From NCBI RefSeq assembly GCF_008935055.1, contig NZ_CP043028.1, positions 1,766,501 to 1,830,500 on the forward strand: DNA of 64,000 nt, read 5' to 3'. The notes beneath the pieces are model-generated. The model did not search any database and was not told the DNA's origin. It saw only the letters and a program-made list of their open reading frames with translations. Below, piece by piece: positions 36,458 through 46,670 of the stretch. The stretch is from Pseudobutyrivibrio xylanivorans. GTDB taxonomy: Bacteria > Bacillota > Clostridia > Lachnospirales > Lachnospiraceae. The position numbers and the translations under genes are program-made. The first letter of the stretch is position 1, and each line of letters opens with the position of its first letter.

Positions 36458-36490
36458 TACCTTTTTAGGGGAGTTTTTTAACAGCCCCTT
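36453..36490 (+). repeat. 40-bp repeat, copy 2 (pair with 32143-32180)
   Basis: CTCCTTACCTTTTTAGGGG, then AGTTTTTTAACAGCCCCTT. It differs from copy 1 by a few substitutions and short indels and is in the same orientation 4.3 kb away. It lies between the terminator hairpin and the stop of the gene at 36494. Confidence 0.5.
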
Positions 36491-36493
36491 TTT

Positions 36494-39166
36494 TTATAGC
36501 CGCGAATCATGACAAGTGAAATATACCGTCTGCCTATCCGCAGCAATCTTATGAAGGAGTTTCAGTGACTCCTTTATTTTTTTGTCATCGAGATTTGTGA
36601 ATGGGTCGTCCAAAATCAAAATTGGTTTCTCGTCGGCATAGAGGACATCTACCAGGGCAAGGCGAGAGCATAATGCTACAAGATCCTGATAGCCCTGAGA
36701 AAGGTACTCTGCACTCTTTGTGCTTCCCGAATACGAAAGCTTTATGTTCAAATCCATATCAAGCTCAAAATCATCGATGGCATAGCCTGACTGGGTTCCC
36801 TCTGGACTGTCCAGAAGACTTAAATACTTATGCAAACCATTCTGAAGCGGCTGCATGTATTTTGAAAGAAAGCTTTCACGTGCTCTCTGCAGGAGGTCCT
36901 CTGTTTTAGAAAGGATTTCTGCATTTTTCTTGTATTCCTTTTCCTTAACCTCAAGACGCTCCAGCTGTTCAGAAATATCCGACAGTCGTTCCACCTCTTC
37001 AAGGGCCTGTGAAAGGTTGTCCTTCTCCTGCATAATCTGTCGATTGAGTTCCATGATTTGCTCATCCAAAGAATTCTGTTGCTGCTGCAAATCATCCACC
37101 GACTGAACCTGCTCGTTAACATCATACTCAGCTTCAAATCTTAAAATTTCTTCTTTCAGATTCTTGATTCGCTCTGTGATAGCAAGATATTCACGCTTCT
37201 TCAAGCTAATCTCCTGCACTTGGTCTGCTCTGTCCAAGTTCTCATCAACAGGGTACCTACTAAGCACATTGTTAATGTCGATAGTCATTGTAGTAATGGT
37301 GTTTTGATGGCGAGCGATTTCCTCAGTCTTCACCAGATACTCCGTGTATTTCTCTGCATCCTTTTTCAGCTGAGCAAGAAATTCATATTCTCCGCCTTTA
37401 TCGTAAAGATTTATACCATAAGCTGATGCAAATGGTTGAATCTTGGTGTAAAGCTCCAGCTGCAAATCAGCAAGCTCATCAAATGTACTCTCTGCCTCCT
37501 GATGACGAGATTGTTCCTCGTCTGTAAGATGTCGATATTGATCCAGCTTACGCCTGATTTCATAAACATTTTCCTGCATGCTCGAAGCTCTGGTTAGAAG
37601 GAAATGAGAAAGAAATTCTTCGCATTCCTCCTGAAGTTCTCTAAGTTCAAGCCTGCTTACTTCAAGTGCGCTTTCCTCTTCCGAAATGCGTTCTTCGTAC
37701 TCTGCCGCAATGTCCAATCTATTTTTATAGGCTCTTCGTCCACTGACAAGCATTAGTATTACATCAATCACCGCGGCGATAAAGCTACCGATTTCAAATA
37801 TTCTTCCAAGATATTCATCAAAAAGAGTACTGAAAAATACACCGAAGGCGATAAAAATAACTAAAAGCGTAGTTCCTAAAATATGCCAAACAGAAATGCT
37901 CTTGCTCTTGCTGTGCTTCTCCTCGGCATCCCTTTCAGCAATAAGGGTGATGAGTCGCTCATTACTCTGTTCTACCTTTGCTTCTAGACCGGTAATCTGA
38001 GTGGTCTGTCGTTCTATGTGAGCCAGCTGCTCGTCAGAAGGAACCAGCTTTCCAAAGAAGAATTTTAATTCATTAAGCTGCTTCTGTGATTCCTCTGAAA
38101 GTCTTGAATGCTCAGCCTTCGCCTTCAATTCAGAAAGATTTGCGGCCATTTTGTTCCAGATGGCAAACTCAGTTTCATCTGGAATTCTTGTCTCAAATGG
38201 TTTCTCAAACGGAGCCTTGTTTCTCTCCTGCTCATCAATAAGTACCTTCATGGTACGCTCATGAACAGCCAAATCTCTCTCCGTCTGCTCCAACATATCC
38301 AGTTCATCCTCGGATGGGAGCCCCTCTTTAAAATAGGCCTCAAGCGCTGCCACGTTCTCCTGCTCACGGGCAAGATTTTCCTTATGAATACGGTAGGCAC
38401 CCAGTTCTTGCTCCTTCTTACTCTGGAGTTGGATATTCTCTGCCAGTTTAATCTTTTCTGCACCAAGTTCATCAAGTGTAGCCTGTTTTTCCTCAACAAG
38501 GCAGCTCATAGCCTCGGCACTTTCCTCTATTGCAGGAAGCTTTTCGTATTCTTCCTTGCATCTGTTAATTTCCTGTCGAATTCCAAAAAGCTTTCCTGGA
38601 TTAATCTTGCTGTTGCGGGTATATTCAACTCTGGCATCTTTAATGCTCTTTAATGCCACATCAAAATTGCTAATATCATCCTTTGCAGCTGCAAGATTTC
38701 CCATCTTCGCATTGAGAGAATCTGTCATAGCTGTAGCAATAGATGCCTGTGGAATATAGACACTCTTCTCGAAAGAATCTCTGTCTACCCTGAAAAGCTC
38801 CTCGCCAATATTCTCCGAAAAATCCTTAGAAATCAATCCAGTAACATTATCATAAAGAGCAAAAGTATCTTCTCTGTCAGTCTTTCCGAAGGTTCGCTCG
38901 ATTCGATATTCCTTATCACGGGCTGTAAAAACAATATTTCCACCACAGACACTGCCATCCCATGGAAGGTAGTGATTGCGCTCTAAAAGCTTTTTCTTGG
39001 TGTTTGGCGAATACTCCAATCCATAGAACATAGCCTTCATAAAAACAGAGAAGGTGGTTTTACCCCAACCATTCTCCCGAAGGATTGAATTGAAGCCGTC
39101 CTCAAAATTGTATTTAAAATCTTCTATCTTGCCAAAATGGGCAATGTAACATGATATTAATTTCAT
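36494..39166 (-). CDS. SbcC/YhaN-like AAA ATPase with internal membrane segments
   Basis: The 890-residue SMC-like ATPase has Walker A ENGWGKTTF (31-39), long coiled coils (about 190-420 and 480-800), signature EYLSQGYQDLVALCSRLA and Walker B PILILDDPFTNLDD at the C-terminus. Two hydrophobic segments at about 426-447 and 457-475 interrupt the coil where SbcC would have its zinc hook, as in B. subtilis YhaN. With the overlapping phosphoesterase gene (4-bp ATGA overlap) it forms an SbcCD/Mre11-Rad50-like pair, possibly membrane-tethered. The exact substrate is unknown. Confidence 0.88.
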   Translation of the reverse strand: MKLISCYIAHFGKIEDFKYNFEDGFNSILRENGWGKTTFSVFMKAMFYGLEYSPNTKKKLLERNHYLPWDGSVCGGNIVFTARDKEYRIERTFGKTDREDTFALYDNVTGLISKDFSENIGEELFRVDRDSFEKSVYIPQASIATAMTDSLNAKMGNLAAAKDDISNFDVALKSIKDARVEYTRNSKINPGKLFGIRQEINRCKEEYEKLPAIEESAEAMSCLVEEKQATLDELGAEKIKLAENIQLQSKKEQELGAYRIHKENLAREQENVAALEAYFKEGLPSEDELDMLEQTERDLAVHERTMKVLIDEQERNKAPFEKPFETRIPDETEFAIWNKMAANLSELKAKAEHSRLSEESQKQLNELKFFFGKLVPSDEQLAHIERQTTQITGLEAKVEQSNERLITLIAERDAEEKHSKSKSISVWHILGTTLLVIFIAFGVFFSTLFDEYLGRIFEIGSFIAAVIDVILMLVSGRRAYKNRLDIAAEYEERISEEESALEVSRLELRELQEECEEFLSHFLLTRASSMQENVYEIRRKLDQYRHLTDEEQSRHQEAESTFDELADLQLELYTKIQPFASAYGINLYDKGGEYEFLAQLKKDAEKYTEYLVKTEEIARHQNTITTMTIDINNVLSRYPVDENLDRADQVQEISLKKREYLAITERIKNLKEEILRFEAEYDVNEQVQSVDDLQQQQNSLDEQIMELNRQIMQEKDNLSQALEEVERLSDISEQLERLEVKEKEYKKNAEILSKTEDLLQRARESFLSKYMQPLQNGLHKYLSLLDSPEGTQSGYAIDDFELDMDLNIKLSYSGSTKSAEYLSQGYQDLVALCSRLALVDVLYADEKPILILDDPFTNLDDKKIKESLKLLHKIAADRQTVYFTCHDSRL

Positions 39167-40248
39167 TCTACATCCTCCCCCATAATGGCTCTGATGCCTA
39201 GTTCAATAATCTTTGCTTTCTCGTCCTCGTCCATATCCTGTGCCTGAACAAGGCGCACAAACTCTCCCTTAAGAGACTTGTCATATTGAAAGCTGTCGTA
39301 ATCAACCAAAGTCTTCGTGCGGTCATAACACTTTACGAAGAAATATTTATTTTCGAATAGGTGAAGAAAGCGAACAATATCAAGCTCGTCATCAAGTTCA
39401 CGCTCACCAGTCAAAACAAATTTAATCAAATCTTGTGGGTCCACATCGTCAAGGTAACGTTTCGCCCTGTTTACAGTACGCTGTAAATCCATATCCGCAG
39501 TAACTGGAACTGTTATCTCATGGAGACGGCGCTTTGCAAATGGAATAAACTCTGATTCAATTTTGCCATCATTAATATCAAGGACTACAAAGCCCTTGTC
39601 ACCAGTCTCGTCAAAACCACGTCCCTCAAGACAACCTGGATAGCAATAGACACCCCTCTCATCCAGCTGCTCAAAGATATACTTGTGAACATGACCAAGA
39701 GCAAGGTAATCGATAAATTTCCCTTTTAAAGCTGTAGTGTTTACAATCTCTGCTCCATCCTTGCCATCATAGTCAGACTGCTGTCCGTGAAGCATGACGA
39801 TATTTGTTGCAGCTGAATCAAGGACCAAACGCTGGGCCAGTGTAGTGGCATTTGAAGCATTAAGCTCCATGCCTGTGATAACCACATCCTCGCAGGCATA
39901 GCTTGTCCAGCCTTCATCTGTAAACATATGAAAATTAGAAGGAATCTCATCAATTCCCTCCTCCATAAAGTCACAACGGTCGTGATTTCCCTTGAGATAA
40001 TAAAAATCTATCTCAGGGTGGTTTACAATCTGTTCCACAACACGCTTTTTAACTTCTTTACGAATGTGAGTTTTATCGAAAAGGTCTCCGGAAATCAGAA
40101 TAGCTCTCGCCTGATTCTCATGGGCATAGTCCACCATACGCTCATAAGTCTCAATCAACTCTGAGCGTCTAAGCAATGCCTGTTCTTTATCCAGATTACT
40201 CTCCATTTTTGAGTCTAAGTGCAGATCTGCACAGTGAATAATTCGCAT
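39163..40248 (-). CDS. SbcD/YhaO-like metallophosphoesterase (DNA exonuclease)
   Basis: The 361-residue calcineurin-like phosphoesterase has the metal motifs DLHLDSKM (about 8-15), SGDLFDKTH, KGNHDRCD and LGHVHKYIF, then a C-terminal helical region that would contact the ATPase. It is translated just ahead of the YhaN-like ATPase gene with a four-base overlap, the standard arrangement for such nuclease-ATPase pairs that process DNA ends or hairpins. It is shorter than E. coli SbcD. Element copy F lies upstream. Confidence 0.88.
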   Translation of the reverse strand: MRIIHCADLHLDSKMESNLDKEQALLRRSELIETYERMVDYAHENQARAILISGDLFDKTHIRKEVKKRVVEQIVNHPEIDFYYLKGNHDRCDFMEEGIDEIPSNFHMFTDEGWTSYACEDVVITGMELNASNATTLAQRLVLDSAATNIVMLHGQQSDYDGKDGAEIVNTTALKGKFIDYLALGHVHKYIFEQLDERGVYCYPGCLEGRGFDETGDKGFVVLDINDGKIESEFIPFAKRRLHEITVPVTADMDLQRTVNRAKRYLDDVDPQDLIKFVLTGERELDDELDIVRFLHLFENKYFFVKCYDRTKTLVDYDSFQYDKSLKGEFVRLVQAQDMDEDEKAKIIELGIRAIMGEDVE

Positions 40249-40294
40249 ACAATCTCCCTAACATTATTTCCCCAAACTTACCTTATTTTATCAT

Positions 40295-40382
40295 ATTGCT
40301 AGTTACGGCTACAAGCCTTAGGTCTCTTACTTCGGCTACATGCCTCATTCAGAGCCCCAAGAGCTTGATGCCTACTAGCAAT
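40295..40382 (-). repeat. Bulged-U hairpin element, copy F (between chemoreceptor and YhaO-like gene)
   Basis: Outer arms ATTGCTAG and CTAGCAAT are perfect and unrelated to those of other copies. The inner TAGGCATC..GCCGTAA and the apical GGC-AUGUA-GCC are identical to copy D. Core CTTGG/CTAAG contains one G-U wobble. It lies 34 bp downstream of the chemoreceptor's own terminator, so here it is in the leader of the next gene. Confidence 0.88.
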
Positions 40383-40410
40383 GCTAGCTCTAACATACCT
40401 TTGTCCAAAT

Positions 40411-40444
40411 AAAAAAGTGAGACCGTATGCTCATACGGCCTCAC
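40411..40444 (-). terminator. Terminator of the kinase-regulator-chemoreceptor operon
   Basis: GTGAGACCGTATG (40417-40429) pairs with CATACGGCCTCAC (40432-40444) with a G-U pair. On the minus strand TTTTTT follows directly, 13 bp beyond the chemoreceptor stop. Confidence 0.93.
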
Positions 40445-40456
40445 CTCTATTTTCTA

Positions 40457-42514
40457 TTAACTATTCAACTTAAACTTACTAACAACCTCTGATAAGTTAG
40501 CTGATATATCATTCTGCTTGTCTGACATGTCATTGATTTCGCCGACAGTCTCTGACAGGTTCTCAACTGAGTCCATAACCATTCCGCTATTAGCAGCAGT
40601 ATTCTGCGTAGCTTCTGCGATATTCTGTAGAGCCAGTCTAACCTCACTCATAATATTCTGGATTGAATCAGTCATTACAGAAAGCTTCTCCGAGGTTTCC
40701 TCAAAGGACCGAGCATCCTGTCCATATCTTTCAGCTACTGAAACGAATTTCTTATAATCTGGTGTAACTGTTCCTGAAACATAATCAAGAAGTGACTTGG
40801 CATTTGTTGCCAGTCCCTCGAATGCCTCCTGAATAGCTGAAATTGTTTCCTGAATCTTTTCAACAGAATCGCTTGTCTGGCCTGCCAGCTTTCCAATTTC
40901 AGTAGCAACTACAGCAAAGCCCTTGCCCTGTTCACCAGCGCGGGCAGCTTCGATTGAAGCGTTCAGTGAAAGCAATGTAATCTGATCTGCAATATCTGCG
41001 ATAACACTTGCCATCTCACCAATATTTTCAACAACCTTCGATTGAGCAATACTATCTTCCAGCTTGTTCTGGAAATTAGTTTGTAGCGTCTGGGATTTAT
41101 CAAAAGCTTCCTGACTGTTCTTTCCAATGTCATCAGCACGTTTCTTAATATCAGTAGCAAGATCAAGGCTGCTCTTTGCCTCAACATTAAGGCTGTCAGC
41201 TGATTCTGCCACCTGATCAACTGAAGCGGAAAGCTCCTCTGTTGCAGCTGATGAATTCATCATATCAGAATTCACCGATGTCATAATGTCGACAATCTTG
41301 TCAAACTCTATCTTTAAATCCTGAGCGGCTGATTTAAGCTTAGAGCTTGAATCATTAATATCGACTGAGTAATCTGCAATACTTTGAATAACGCCCTTGT
41401 TGTTACCGTACATCTCGTTCAAAGATGTGGACATAACGGCAAGCTCGTCGCGTCCATTAACCGAAAGCGAATCAATTGTAAAATCTCCACTTGCCAACTC
41501 TGTAGCAAATGACTGAACACGTTTGATAGTCTTTGCTACACCACCGATAGCAAGAACAATAAACAAAATAGCTATAGCTATAGCAAATATACATACTGCA
41601 ATCAGAATATTAATAAGCTTGTAGATTGGGCGCATCAATTCGTAAGCCTCAATGGAAATCATAAACTTCCATCCAGTCTCAGCAATTGTATCGTAGTAAA
41701 CCTTGTACTCTGTCTTTCCATCCATATAGGTTGCAAGGCCTGTTTCGTTGGAAATTACCTCCTGCCCCATTGCTGCAAAGGAAGCATTTGCGTCATTTAA
41801 AATGCTGTCGCCATTCTGAACCATCTGTTCATCATGACCAGCTATAAGCATACCGTCGGCTGCTGTAAGGATTCCTACGCCTGACTCTCCAACCTTAACA
41901 TTGCCAATCAATTCAGTGATAGCTGTCAATTCAATATCAACAGTTATGCATCCGATTTTCTTGCCACTGGCAACTATCGGTGCTGAGCAGGAAGACATAA
42001 CCTTTCCTGATGAAGGGTCATAGTATGGGTCAGTAATTACTGCAGAATCAGAAGCCATAGCATTTGTATAGTACTCCTGATTGAAGTAGTCATACTCTGC
42101 ATTACTGTACTCCCAAGTAGTGACATTTGAATTGCCATCCTTGTAAACGTATGGTCCATAATACTGCTGCTCTGGATCATAAACGTATGGCTCGAACCAA
42201 ATACCAGAGCCAAGTACAATGTCATTCGTGGCTATCATGTCCTCCAGCATTTTTTGGTAGGCATCCCACTGAGTATATGTGTATGAATTAGCCACACTGA
42301 TAGCAATGGCATTTGCAAGAATCTGCACATCTCGCAGGTTACCCTCAACCTGATTGATATTAGCACGAAGTTCAGCGCTCATGGCGTCCTGTGTCTTTTC
42401 ATTTACCAGATTATGGCTGGAAATAGCTGAAATTGTTGTAAGTACAAGCTGAGCCAAAATCAATACTGGTAAAATCATGACCAGCATCTTAGTTCCAATC
42501 TTCCTAAAACTCAT
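40457..42514 (-). CDS. Methyl-accepting chemotaxis protein, Cache sensor
   Basis: The 685-residue receptor has an N-terminal helix (about 9-30), a Cache-type extracellular domain (about 35-285, with [42 protein letters not shown] and [14 protein letters not shown]), a second membrane helix (about 290-318), HAMP, and a signalling domain with [33 protein letters not shown]. It is the third gene after the hybrid histidine kinase and double-receiver regulator (56-bp gap, GGAGG site), so it may sense the same cue. The ligand is unknown. Confidence 0.93.
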   Translation of the reverse strand: MSFRKIGTKMLVMILPVLILAQLVLTTISAISSHNLVNEKTQDAMSAELRANINQVEGNLRDVQILANAIAISVANSYTYTQWDAYQKMLEDMIATNDIVLGSGIWFEPYVYDPEQQYYGPYVYKDGNSNVTTWEYSNAEYDYFNQEYYTNAMASDSAVITDPYYDPSSGKVMSSCSAPIVASGKKIGCITVDIELTAITELIGNVKVGESGVGILTAADGMLIAGHDEQMVQNGDSILNDANASFAAMGQEVISNETGLATYMDGKTEYKVYYDTIAETGWKFMISIEAYELMRPIYKLINILIAVCIFAIAIAILFIVLAIGGVAKTIKRVQSFATELASGDFTIDSLSVNGRDELAVMSTSLNEMYGNNKGVIQSIADYSVDINDSSSKLKSAAQDLKIEFDKIVDIMTSVNSDMMNSSAATEELSASVDQVAESADSLNVEAKSSLDLATDIKKRADDIGKNSQEAFDKSQTLQTNFQNKLEDSIAQSKVVENIGEMASVIADIADQITLLSLNASIEAARAGEQGKGFAVVATEIGKLAGQTSDSVEKIQETISAIQEAFEGLATNAKSLLDYVSGTVTPDYKKFVSVAERYGQDARSFEETSEKLSVMTDSIQNIMSEVRLALQNIAEATQNTAANSGMVMDSVENLSETVGEINDMSDKQNDISANLSEVVSKFKLNS

Positions 42515-42570
42515 AAGTAGACCTCCTCATGGTTGCCTCATAACGGTGCCACTATTCTCCCCTTAATTTC

Positions 42571-43335
42571 TTATTCACTTTGCTTTAAAAAGATATTCTC
42601 GATTGCATTTATAATCTTTGTCTGCATTGGTGGCTTTACAAAGTATCCAGCTGGCTTTAAGTCAAGCACAGCGTCTACGTGCTCCTTGTCTGCAATTCCT
42701 GTCAGGAAAATTACGGGAACATCCTTGTAATCCTCCTCTGAACGAATCATCTCGAGAGTTTGTCTTCCATCTACAACAGGCATCTCATAATCAAGAATTA
42801 TCAAGTCTGGACTATCCTGTCCCATTGCCTTCATACACTGAGCGGCAGAAGTTGCAAGAGTAACACGATACTTGTCCTGAAGCATGTTTCTCATGTTTCT
42901 GAGAAGCACCGGATTGTCATCCACAACGATGATGTGCTTCTTGTCGTTGTCTACAACCGCATTCAAAATTGCATCGGCATTCATATTGAATTCCTTGCAA
43001 ATTTCACGGATTAAAACCTCACGACTCACCTGAACAATATGCTTGCACTGTCCTGAATAGTAGTAGGTAATAAACATCTGCTTTTTCTTTTCACGTCCAT
43101 AGGTGATAACCGGAAGCTCTGGATTGTATTCCTGAATTGCTTCGAAAATCTCACCGTGAATATTCTCAAAGTCGTCTATATCCATAAGCACAAGATCAGG
43201 AATGTAGAGCTTAAGCATGCTTCGAACTATCTTTGCATTGTTTGTGCAAAGCTGCGTATGAAAGTGCTTTTCGAGATAGGAATTCACTTCAGATGTGTCA
43301 CTGCTGAAGTCTCCAACAATAAGTATTTTTCGCAT
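42571..43335 (-). CDS. Response regulator with two receiver-like domains
   Basis: The 254-residue protein has two CheY-like halves and no DNA-binding domain. The second (about 132-250) is complete: IIVVDDNPVLLRNM, phospho-acceptor DLIILDYEMPVVDGRQTLE, FLTG and a Lys in GYFVKPP. The first (1-118) keeps ILIVGDF, LVLMDIDDFE and a degenerate end but lacks the canonical acidic pair and K, so it is probably a pseudo-receiver. It lies 21 bp after the histidine kinase gene and upstream of a chemoreceptor, which suggests it works in phosphorelay or protein-protein control rather than transcription. Confidence 0.88.
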   Translation of the reverse strand: MRKILIVGDFSSDTSEVNSYLEKHFHTQLCTNNAKIVRSMLKLYIPDLVLMDIDDFENIHGEIFEAIQEYNPELPVITYGREKKKQMFITYYYSGQCKHIVQVSREVLIREICKEFNMNADAILNAVVDNDKKHIIVVDDNPVLLRNMRNMLQDKYRVTLATSAAQCMKAMGQDSPDLIILDYEMPVVDGRQTLEMIRSEEDYKDVPVIFLTGIADKEHVDAVLDLKPAGYFVKPPMQTKIINAIENIFLKQSE

Positions 43336-43356
43336 ATGTATATTCTCCTTAAGTTA

Positions 43357-45807
43357 TTACTTTTGTAGGTCGTAAATATCGTTCAAAGCTTCCTCGTCCT
43401 CAAGGTTTACTATATGAAGATTGAGGTGCTCTATTTTACCCTGTATATCCGCTGGATATGAAAACGCCATGATTTGCTTCATGATGTTGTCGCCCTGCTC
43501 GGAATTGTGTGATTTGATAGACATCTTTAGCATTTCAAGCAATGCAAAAAGCTCATCCATATCTTCCAAAAGAGGCTTTTCTACATCAGAGTTAAGCACT
43601 GATAATCTGTCCTTCATCACATCCATTTCCTCTAAAAGAATTGGTGTAAGGACTCTGATTCTCTCAATGTCATTATCCCTTGCTGCAAACTCACACAGCT
43701 TTGCAAGACCACCAAGAGCAGTTGCTCCGATTGTATTTGCCATGCTCTTTATCGCATGAACCTTTATACGATAATCTTCCAGTGGGAAGCCATCATCTAA
43801 TGAATTGTAAAAGTTTAAAACTTCCTCACGCTCATAGCCAATTGAATCGTAAAAATCTACGGCTGTCTGAAATACCATGTTTGCCTCTGGGAAGTGTAGC
43901 AATGCATAATCCCAATCGACTCCCTCCACATCCGGAAGCTCAACCTGACGAACTCTATTCCTTCGTGCCTCATCCTTTGCATCAGGCTCATGATATTCAA
44001 GCAAATGCTCTGGAAGGAAATCACGAATCATCTTCTCAAGCTGTGCTGGAACGATAGGCTTTGAAAGGAAGCCATGGAAGCCCATGGTAATATAACGTTC
44101 CTTGGCACCTGCAATGGCATTTGCAGTAAGAGCAATAACAGGTGTACCTAAGCACTTGTTTCCCTCAAGATTTGCCATATTCTTGAAGGTTTCAACTCCG
44201 TCCATTCCCGGCATCATATGATCAAGGAAAATCATATCGTAATGCTCTCTCTTAATCATCGACAGGCATTCTTCACCGCCTGCTGCCTCATCTATATGAA
44301 CCTTTGAATCCTTTAGCAATGCTGCAAAAACCTTACGGTTCATAGTGTTGTCATCAACTATCAAAAATCTTGCCTTTGGAGCTTCAAAGCTGGTGCTGTA
44401 TTCATAATTAGCAGTCAGCTGTTTCAGCTTTTGATTGAAATCACCTATATTTTCTCCGTTAACAATCTCCTGATTGATAACAAAAGAGAATGTAGATCCC
44501 TTACCGTAAACACTGTTCACCTCAAGGTTACTTCCCATCATCTTTAAAAGATTTTGGGTAATCGCCATTCCAAGACCTGCTCCCTCAATATTTCTGTTTC
44601 GGTTTTCCTCAAGGCGTTCGAAGGATTCAAACATTCGCTTGATATCCTCCTTCTTGATACCTATTCCAGTATCTGTAACCGAGAAGCGTAAATCTACAGT
44701 ATTGTCATAAATATTTCTATGGCATTTGGCTGAAATTTCAATAAAACCTTCCTCTGTATATTTTACCGCATTTGTGATGATATTGGTAAGTACCTGTCTA
44801 ATTCTTATATCATCGCCAAGCATATCACAAGGTATATCATCTGCAATATCAAGCTTAACATCCAGTCCCTTTTCCTTCGCCCTTAAAGTGACGTTGTTCA
44901 GCACGTCATGCATCAGGCTCATGAACTGATACTCACCCTTGATGATACCCATCTTACCTGACTCGATTTTAGTGATATCGAGGATATCATTTATAATGGA
45001 AAGAAGATTCTGGGAAGCAGTCTTAATATCAAGCGCATACTCCTCAACCACCTTCTCTGAGGTCTCTCTAAGAATCATTTCATCCATACCCATGATAGTA
45101 TTGATAGGGGTACGAATCTCATGAGACATATTTGCAAGGAAGTTACTCTTGGCTTCTGTTGCAGTCTGAGCAAGTCGCTCAGCCTTCTTTGCCTGAAGAG
45201 TTTTCTCAAGCAAATCATCGTTATTGATTGATGCCTGTTTGTAAAGTCCAACATAGATAGACTTTTGAAATTTAATAATGGCACCAACTGCAAAAGCACT
45301 TATAAGTAACGACTGGATAACATCAAAGAACACACTCTTCCTTGCGCCCAAATCAGTTACATATTCTGGATGATAATATGAAATAGTGTAGCAGCCTATG
45401 ATGATAGCAATATCCGTCATGAGCATGAACACAAAATCCATGCCATCCAAAAGCATGAAAATAAAGATGATTCCCATGGAGAACCAGCAGACCATACCGC
45501 TGTTAATTCCACCTGTCAGGAAAAACATCACTGGGAAAATCAAAATTCCTACTATGAAGCAGATTGCAATCATGCTGTTCTTCAGTCTGTTGCGGTAGTT
45601 GGCCATGTAGATGCAAACAGCATCCATTGAAATGGCCATCAAAATTACTATCGAAAGGGCTGGCGTGGTTCCATTAATTGCATTAAATGGAATAGCAATT
45701 ATACCACCCAAAAATCCCACTATCGTTATGATATTAAACAGGATAAGATCCGTTGGTAAATCCGGGCTAAAGAAATGTCCTATAAATGCTAATAATTTCC
45801 TTAACAT
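43357..45807 (-). CDS. Hybrid histidine kinase: membrane sensor, HisKA, HATPase, REC, HPt
   Basis: Starting at 45807 (TAGGAGCAGT before the ATG) gives 816 residues; a start 11 codons upstream lacks a ribosome-binding site. Order: six or so membrane helices (about 25-185) without an obvious extracellular sensor; a short coiled coil; HisKA with FLANMSHEIRTPINTIM (His about 229); HATPase with DDIRIRQVLTNIITNAVKYT and GAGLGMAITQ; REC with FLIVDDNTMNRKVF and DMIFLDHMMPGMDG; and a C-terminal HPt with KVHAIKSMANTIGA. All phosphorelay residues are present. It begins an operon with the double-receiver protein and a chemoreceptor. Confidence 0.93.
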   Translation of the reverse strand: MLRKLLAFIGHFFSPDLPTDLILFNIITIVGFLGGIIAIPFNAINGTTPALSIVILMAISMDAVCIYMANYRNRLKNSMIAICFIVGILIFPVMFFLTGGINSGMVCWFSMGIIFIFMLLDGMDFVFMLMTDIAIIIGCYTISYYHPEYVTDLGARKSVFFDVIQSLLISAFAVGAIIKFQKSIYVGLYKQASINNDDLLEKTLQAKKAERLAQTATEAKSNFLANMSHEIRTPINTIMGMDEMILRETSEKVVEEYALDIKTASQNLLSIINDILDITKIESGKMGIIKGEYQFMSLMHDVLNNVTLRAKEKGLDVKLDIADDIPCDMLGDDIRIRQVLTNIITNAVKYTEEGFIEISAKCHRNIYDNTVDLRFSVTDTGIGIKKEDIKRMFESFERLEENRNRNIEGAGLGMAITQNLLKMMGSNLEVNSVYGKGSTFSFVINQEIVNGENIGDFNQKLKQLTANYEYSTSFEAPKARFLIVDDNTMNRKVFAALLKDSKVHIDEAAGGEECLSMIKREHYDMIFLDHMMPGMDGVETFKNMANLEGNKCLGTPVIALTANAIAGAKERYITMGFHGFLSKPIVPAQLEKMIRDFLPEHLLEYHEPDAKDEARRNRVRQVELPDVEGVDWDYALLHFPEANMVFQTAVDFYDSIGYEREEVLNFYNSLDDGFPLEDYRIKVHAIKSMANTIGATALGGLAKLCEFAARDNDIERIRVLTPILLEEMDVMKDRLSVLNSDVEKPLLEDMDELFALLEMLKMSIKSHNSEQGDNIMKQIMAFSYPADIQGKIEHLNLHIVNLEDEEALNDIYDLQK

Positions 45808-45930
45808 ACTGCTCCTACATTGTTTCAATAAGGATTGCACACAATCCCCTAGCGTAAATTAGTCTAATATAACTATAATTGAAAAATACTAGCCACACAA
45901 TGTAAAAAAGGTGAAGTTTTTGTGAAAAAA

Positions 45931-45961
45931 CCTAGCATTTACAATGTTTGCAAATGCTAGG
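45931..45961 (-). terminator. Terminator of ung
   Basis: CCTAGCATTT (45931-45940) pairs with AAATGCTAGG (45952-45961) around an 11-base loop. On the minus strand the stem runs into TTTTTTC. It lies 19 bp past the ung stop. Confidence 0.92.
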
Positions 45962-45979
45962 CTTCTGATTTCAAATTCA

Positions 45980-46654
45980 TTATAGATTTTCGATTTGCCA
46001 ATCGACTGGAGTGAGTCCCTTTGACTCTAAAAATGCATTAGTCTGACTGAAATGCTTGCATCCGAAAAAACCTCTATAGGCTGATAGTGGAGATGGATGC
46101 GGAGCCTTCAAAATCAAATGATTTGGGTTATTTAGCTTTGCGCATTTCTTTGCTGCTGGCGAGCCCCAAAGTAAGAACACTATTGGGCGGTCCTGCTTAT
46201 TCAGCACATCAATAACTGCATCAGTGAACTGTTCCCAGCCAATATCCTTATGGCTTGCTGCCTGATGAGCCCTTACTGTCAGCACATTGTTCAGCATCAA
46301 TACACCCTGGCGTGCCCATTTTTCCAAATAACCATTGTTTGGAATATAACAGCCCAGATCATCATGGAGTTCCTTATAGATATTCACCAGTGATGGTGGT
46401 GTCTTAATTCCTGGCTTTACTGAAAAGCAAAGGCCGTGAGCTTGACCTGGCTCATGATATGGATCCTGCCCTATAATTACCACCTTCACCTCTGAGAGAG
46501 GTGTGAAGTCGAAGGCGTTGAAAATGTCGTCTGCCGGTGGGTAGACAGGGCCCTCATGATATTCTTTTTTTACAGTTTCATACAAACTCTTGTAGTAAGG
46601 TTTCTTAAATTCTGGAGTCAGTGGCTCCAGCCAATCATTGCTTATAGCTCCCAT
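45980..46654 (-). CDS. ung: Uracil-DNA glycosylase, family 1
   Basis: It excises uracil from DNA. The 224-residue protein has the catalytic water-activating motif GQDPYHEPGQAHGLCFSV, the uracil-binding LLWGSPAAKKC and the leucine-loop motif HPSPLSAYRGFFGCKHF, all hallmarks of Ung. It follows niaR with element copy G between them and has an AGGAGAATAC leader. It is either cotranscribed with the nad operon or expressed separately. Confidence 0.96.
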   Translation of the reverse strand: MGAISNDWLEPLTPEFKKPYYKSLYETVKKEYHEGPVYPPADDIFNAFDFTPLSEVKVVIIGQDPYHEPGQAHGLCFSVKPGIKTPPSLVNIYKELHDDLGCYIPNNGYLEKWARQGVLMLNNVLTVRAHQAASHKDIGWEQFTDAVIDVLNKQDRPIVFLLWGSPAAKKCAKLNNPNHLILKAPHPSPLSAYRGFFGCKHFSQTNAFLESKGLTPVDWQIENL

Positions 46655-46670
46655 GTATTCTCCTATTTAC

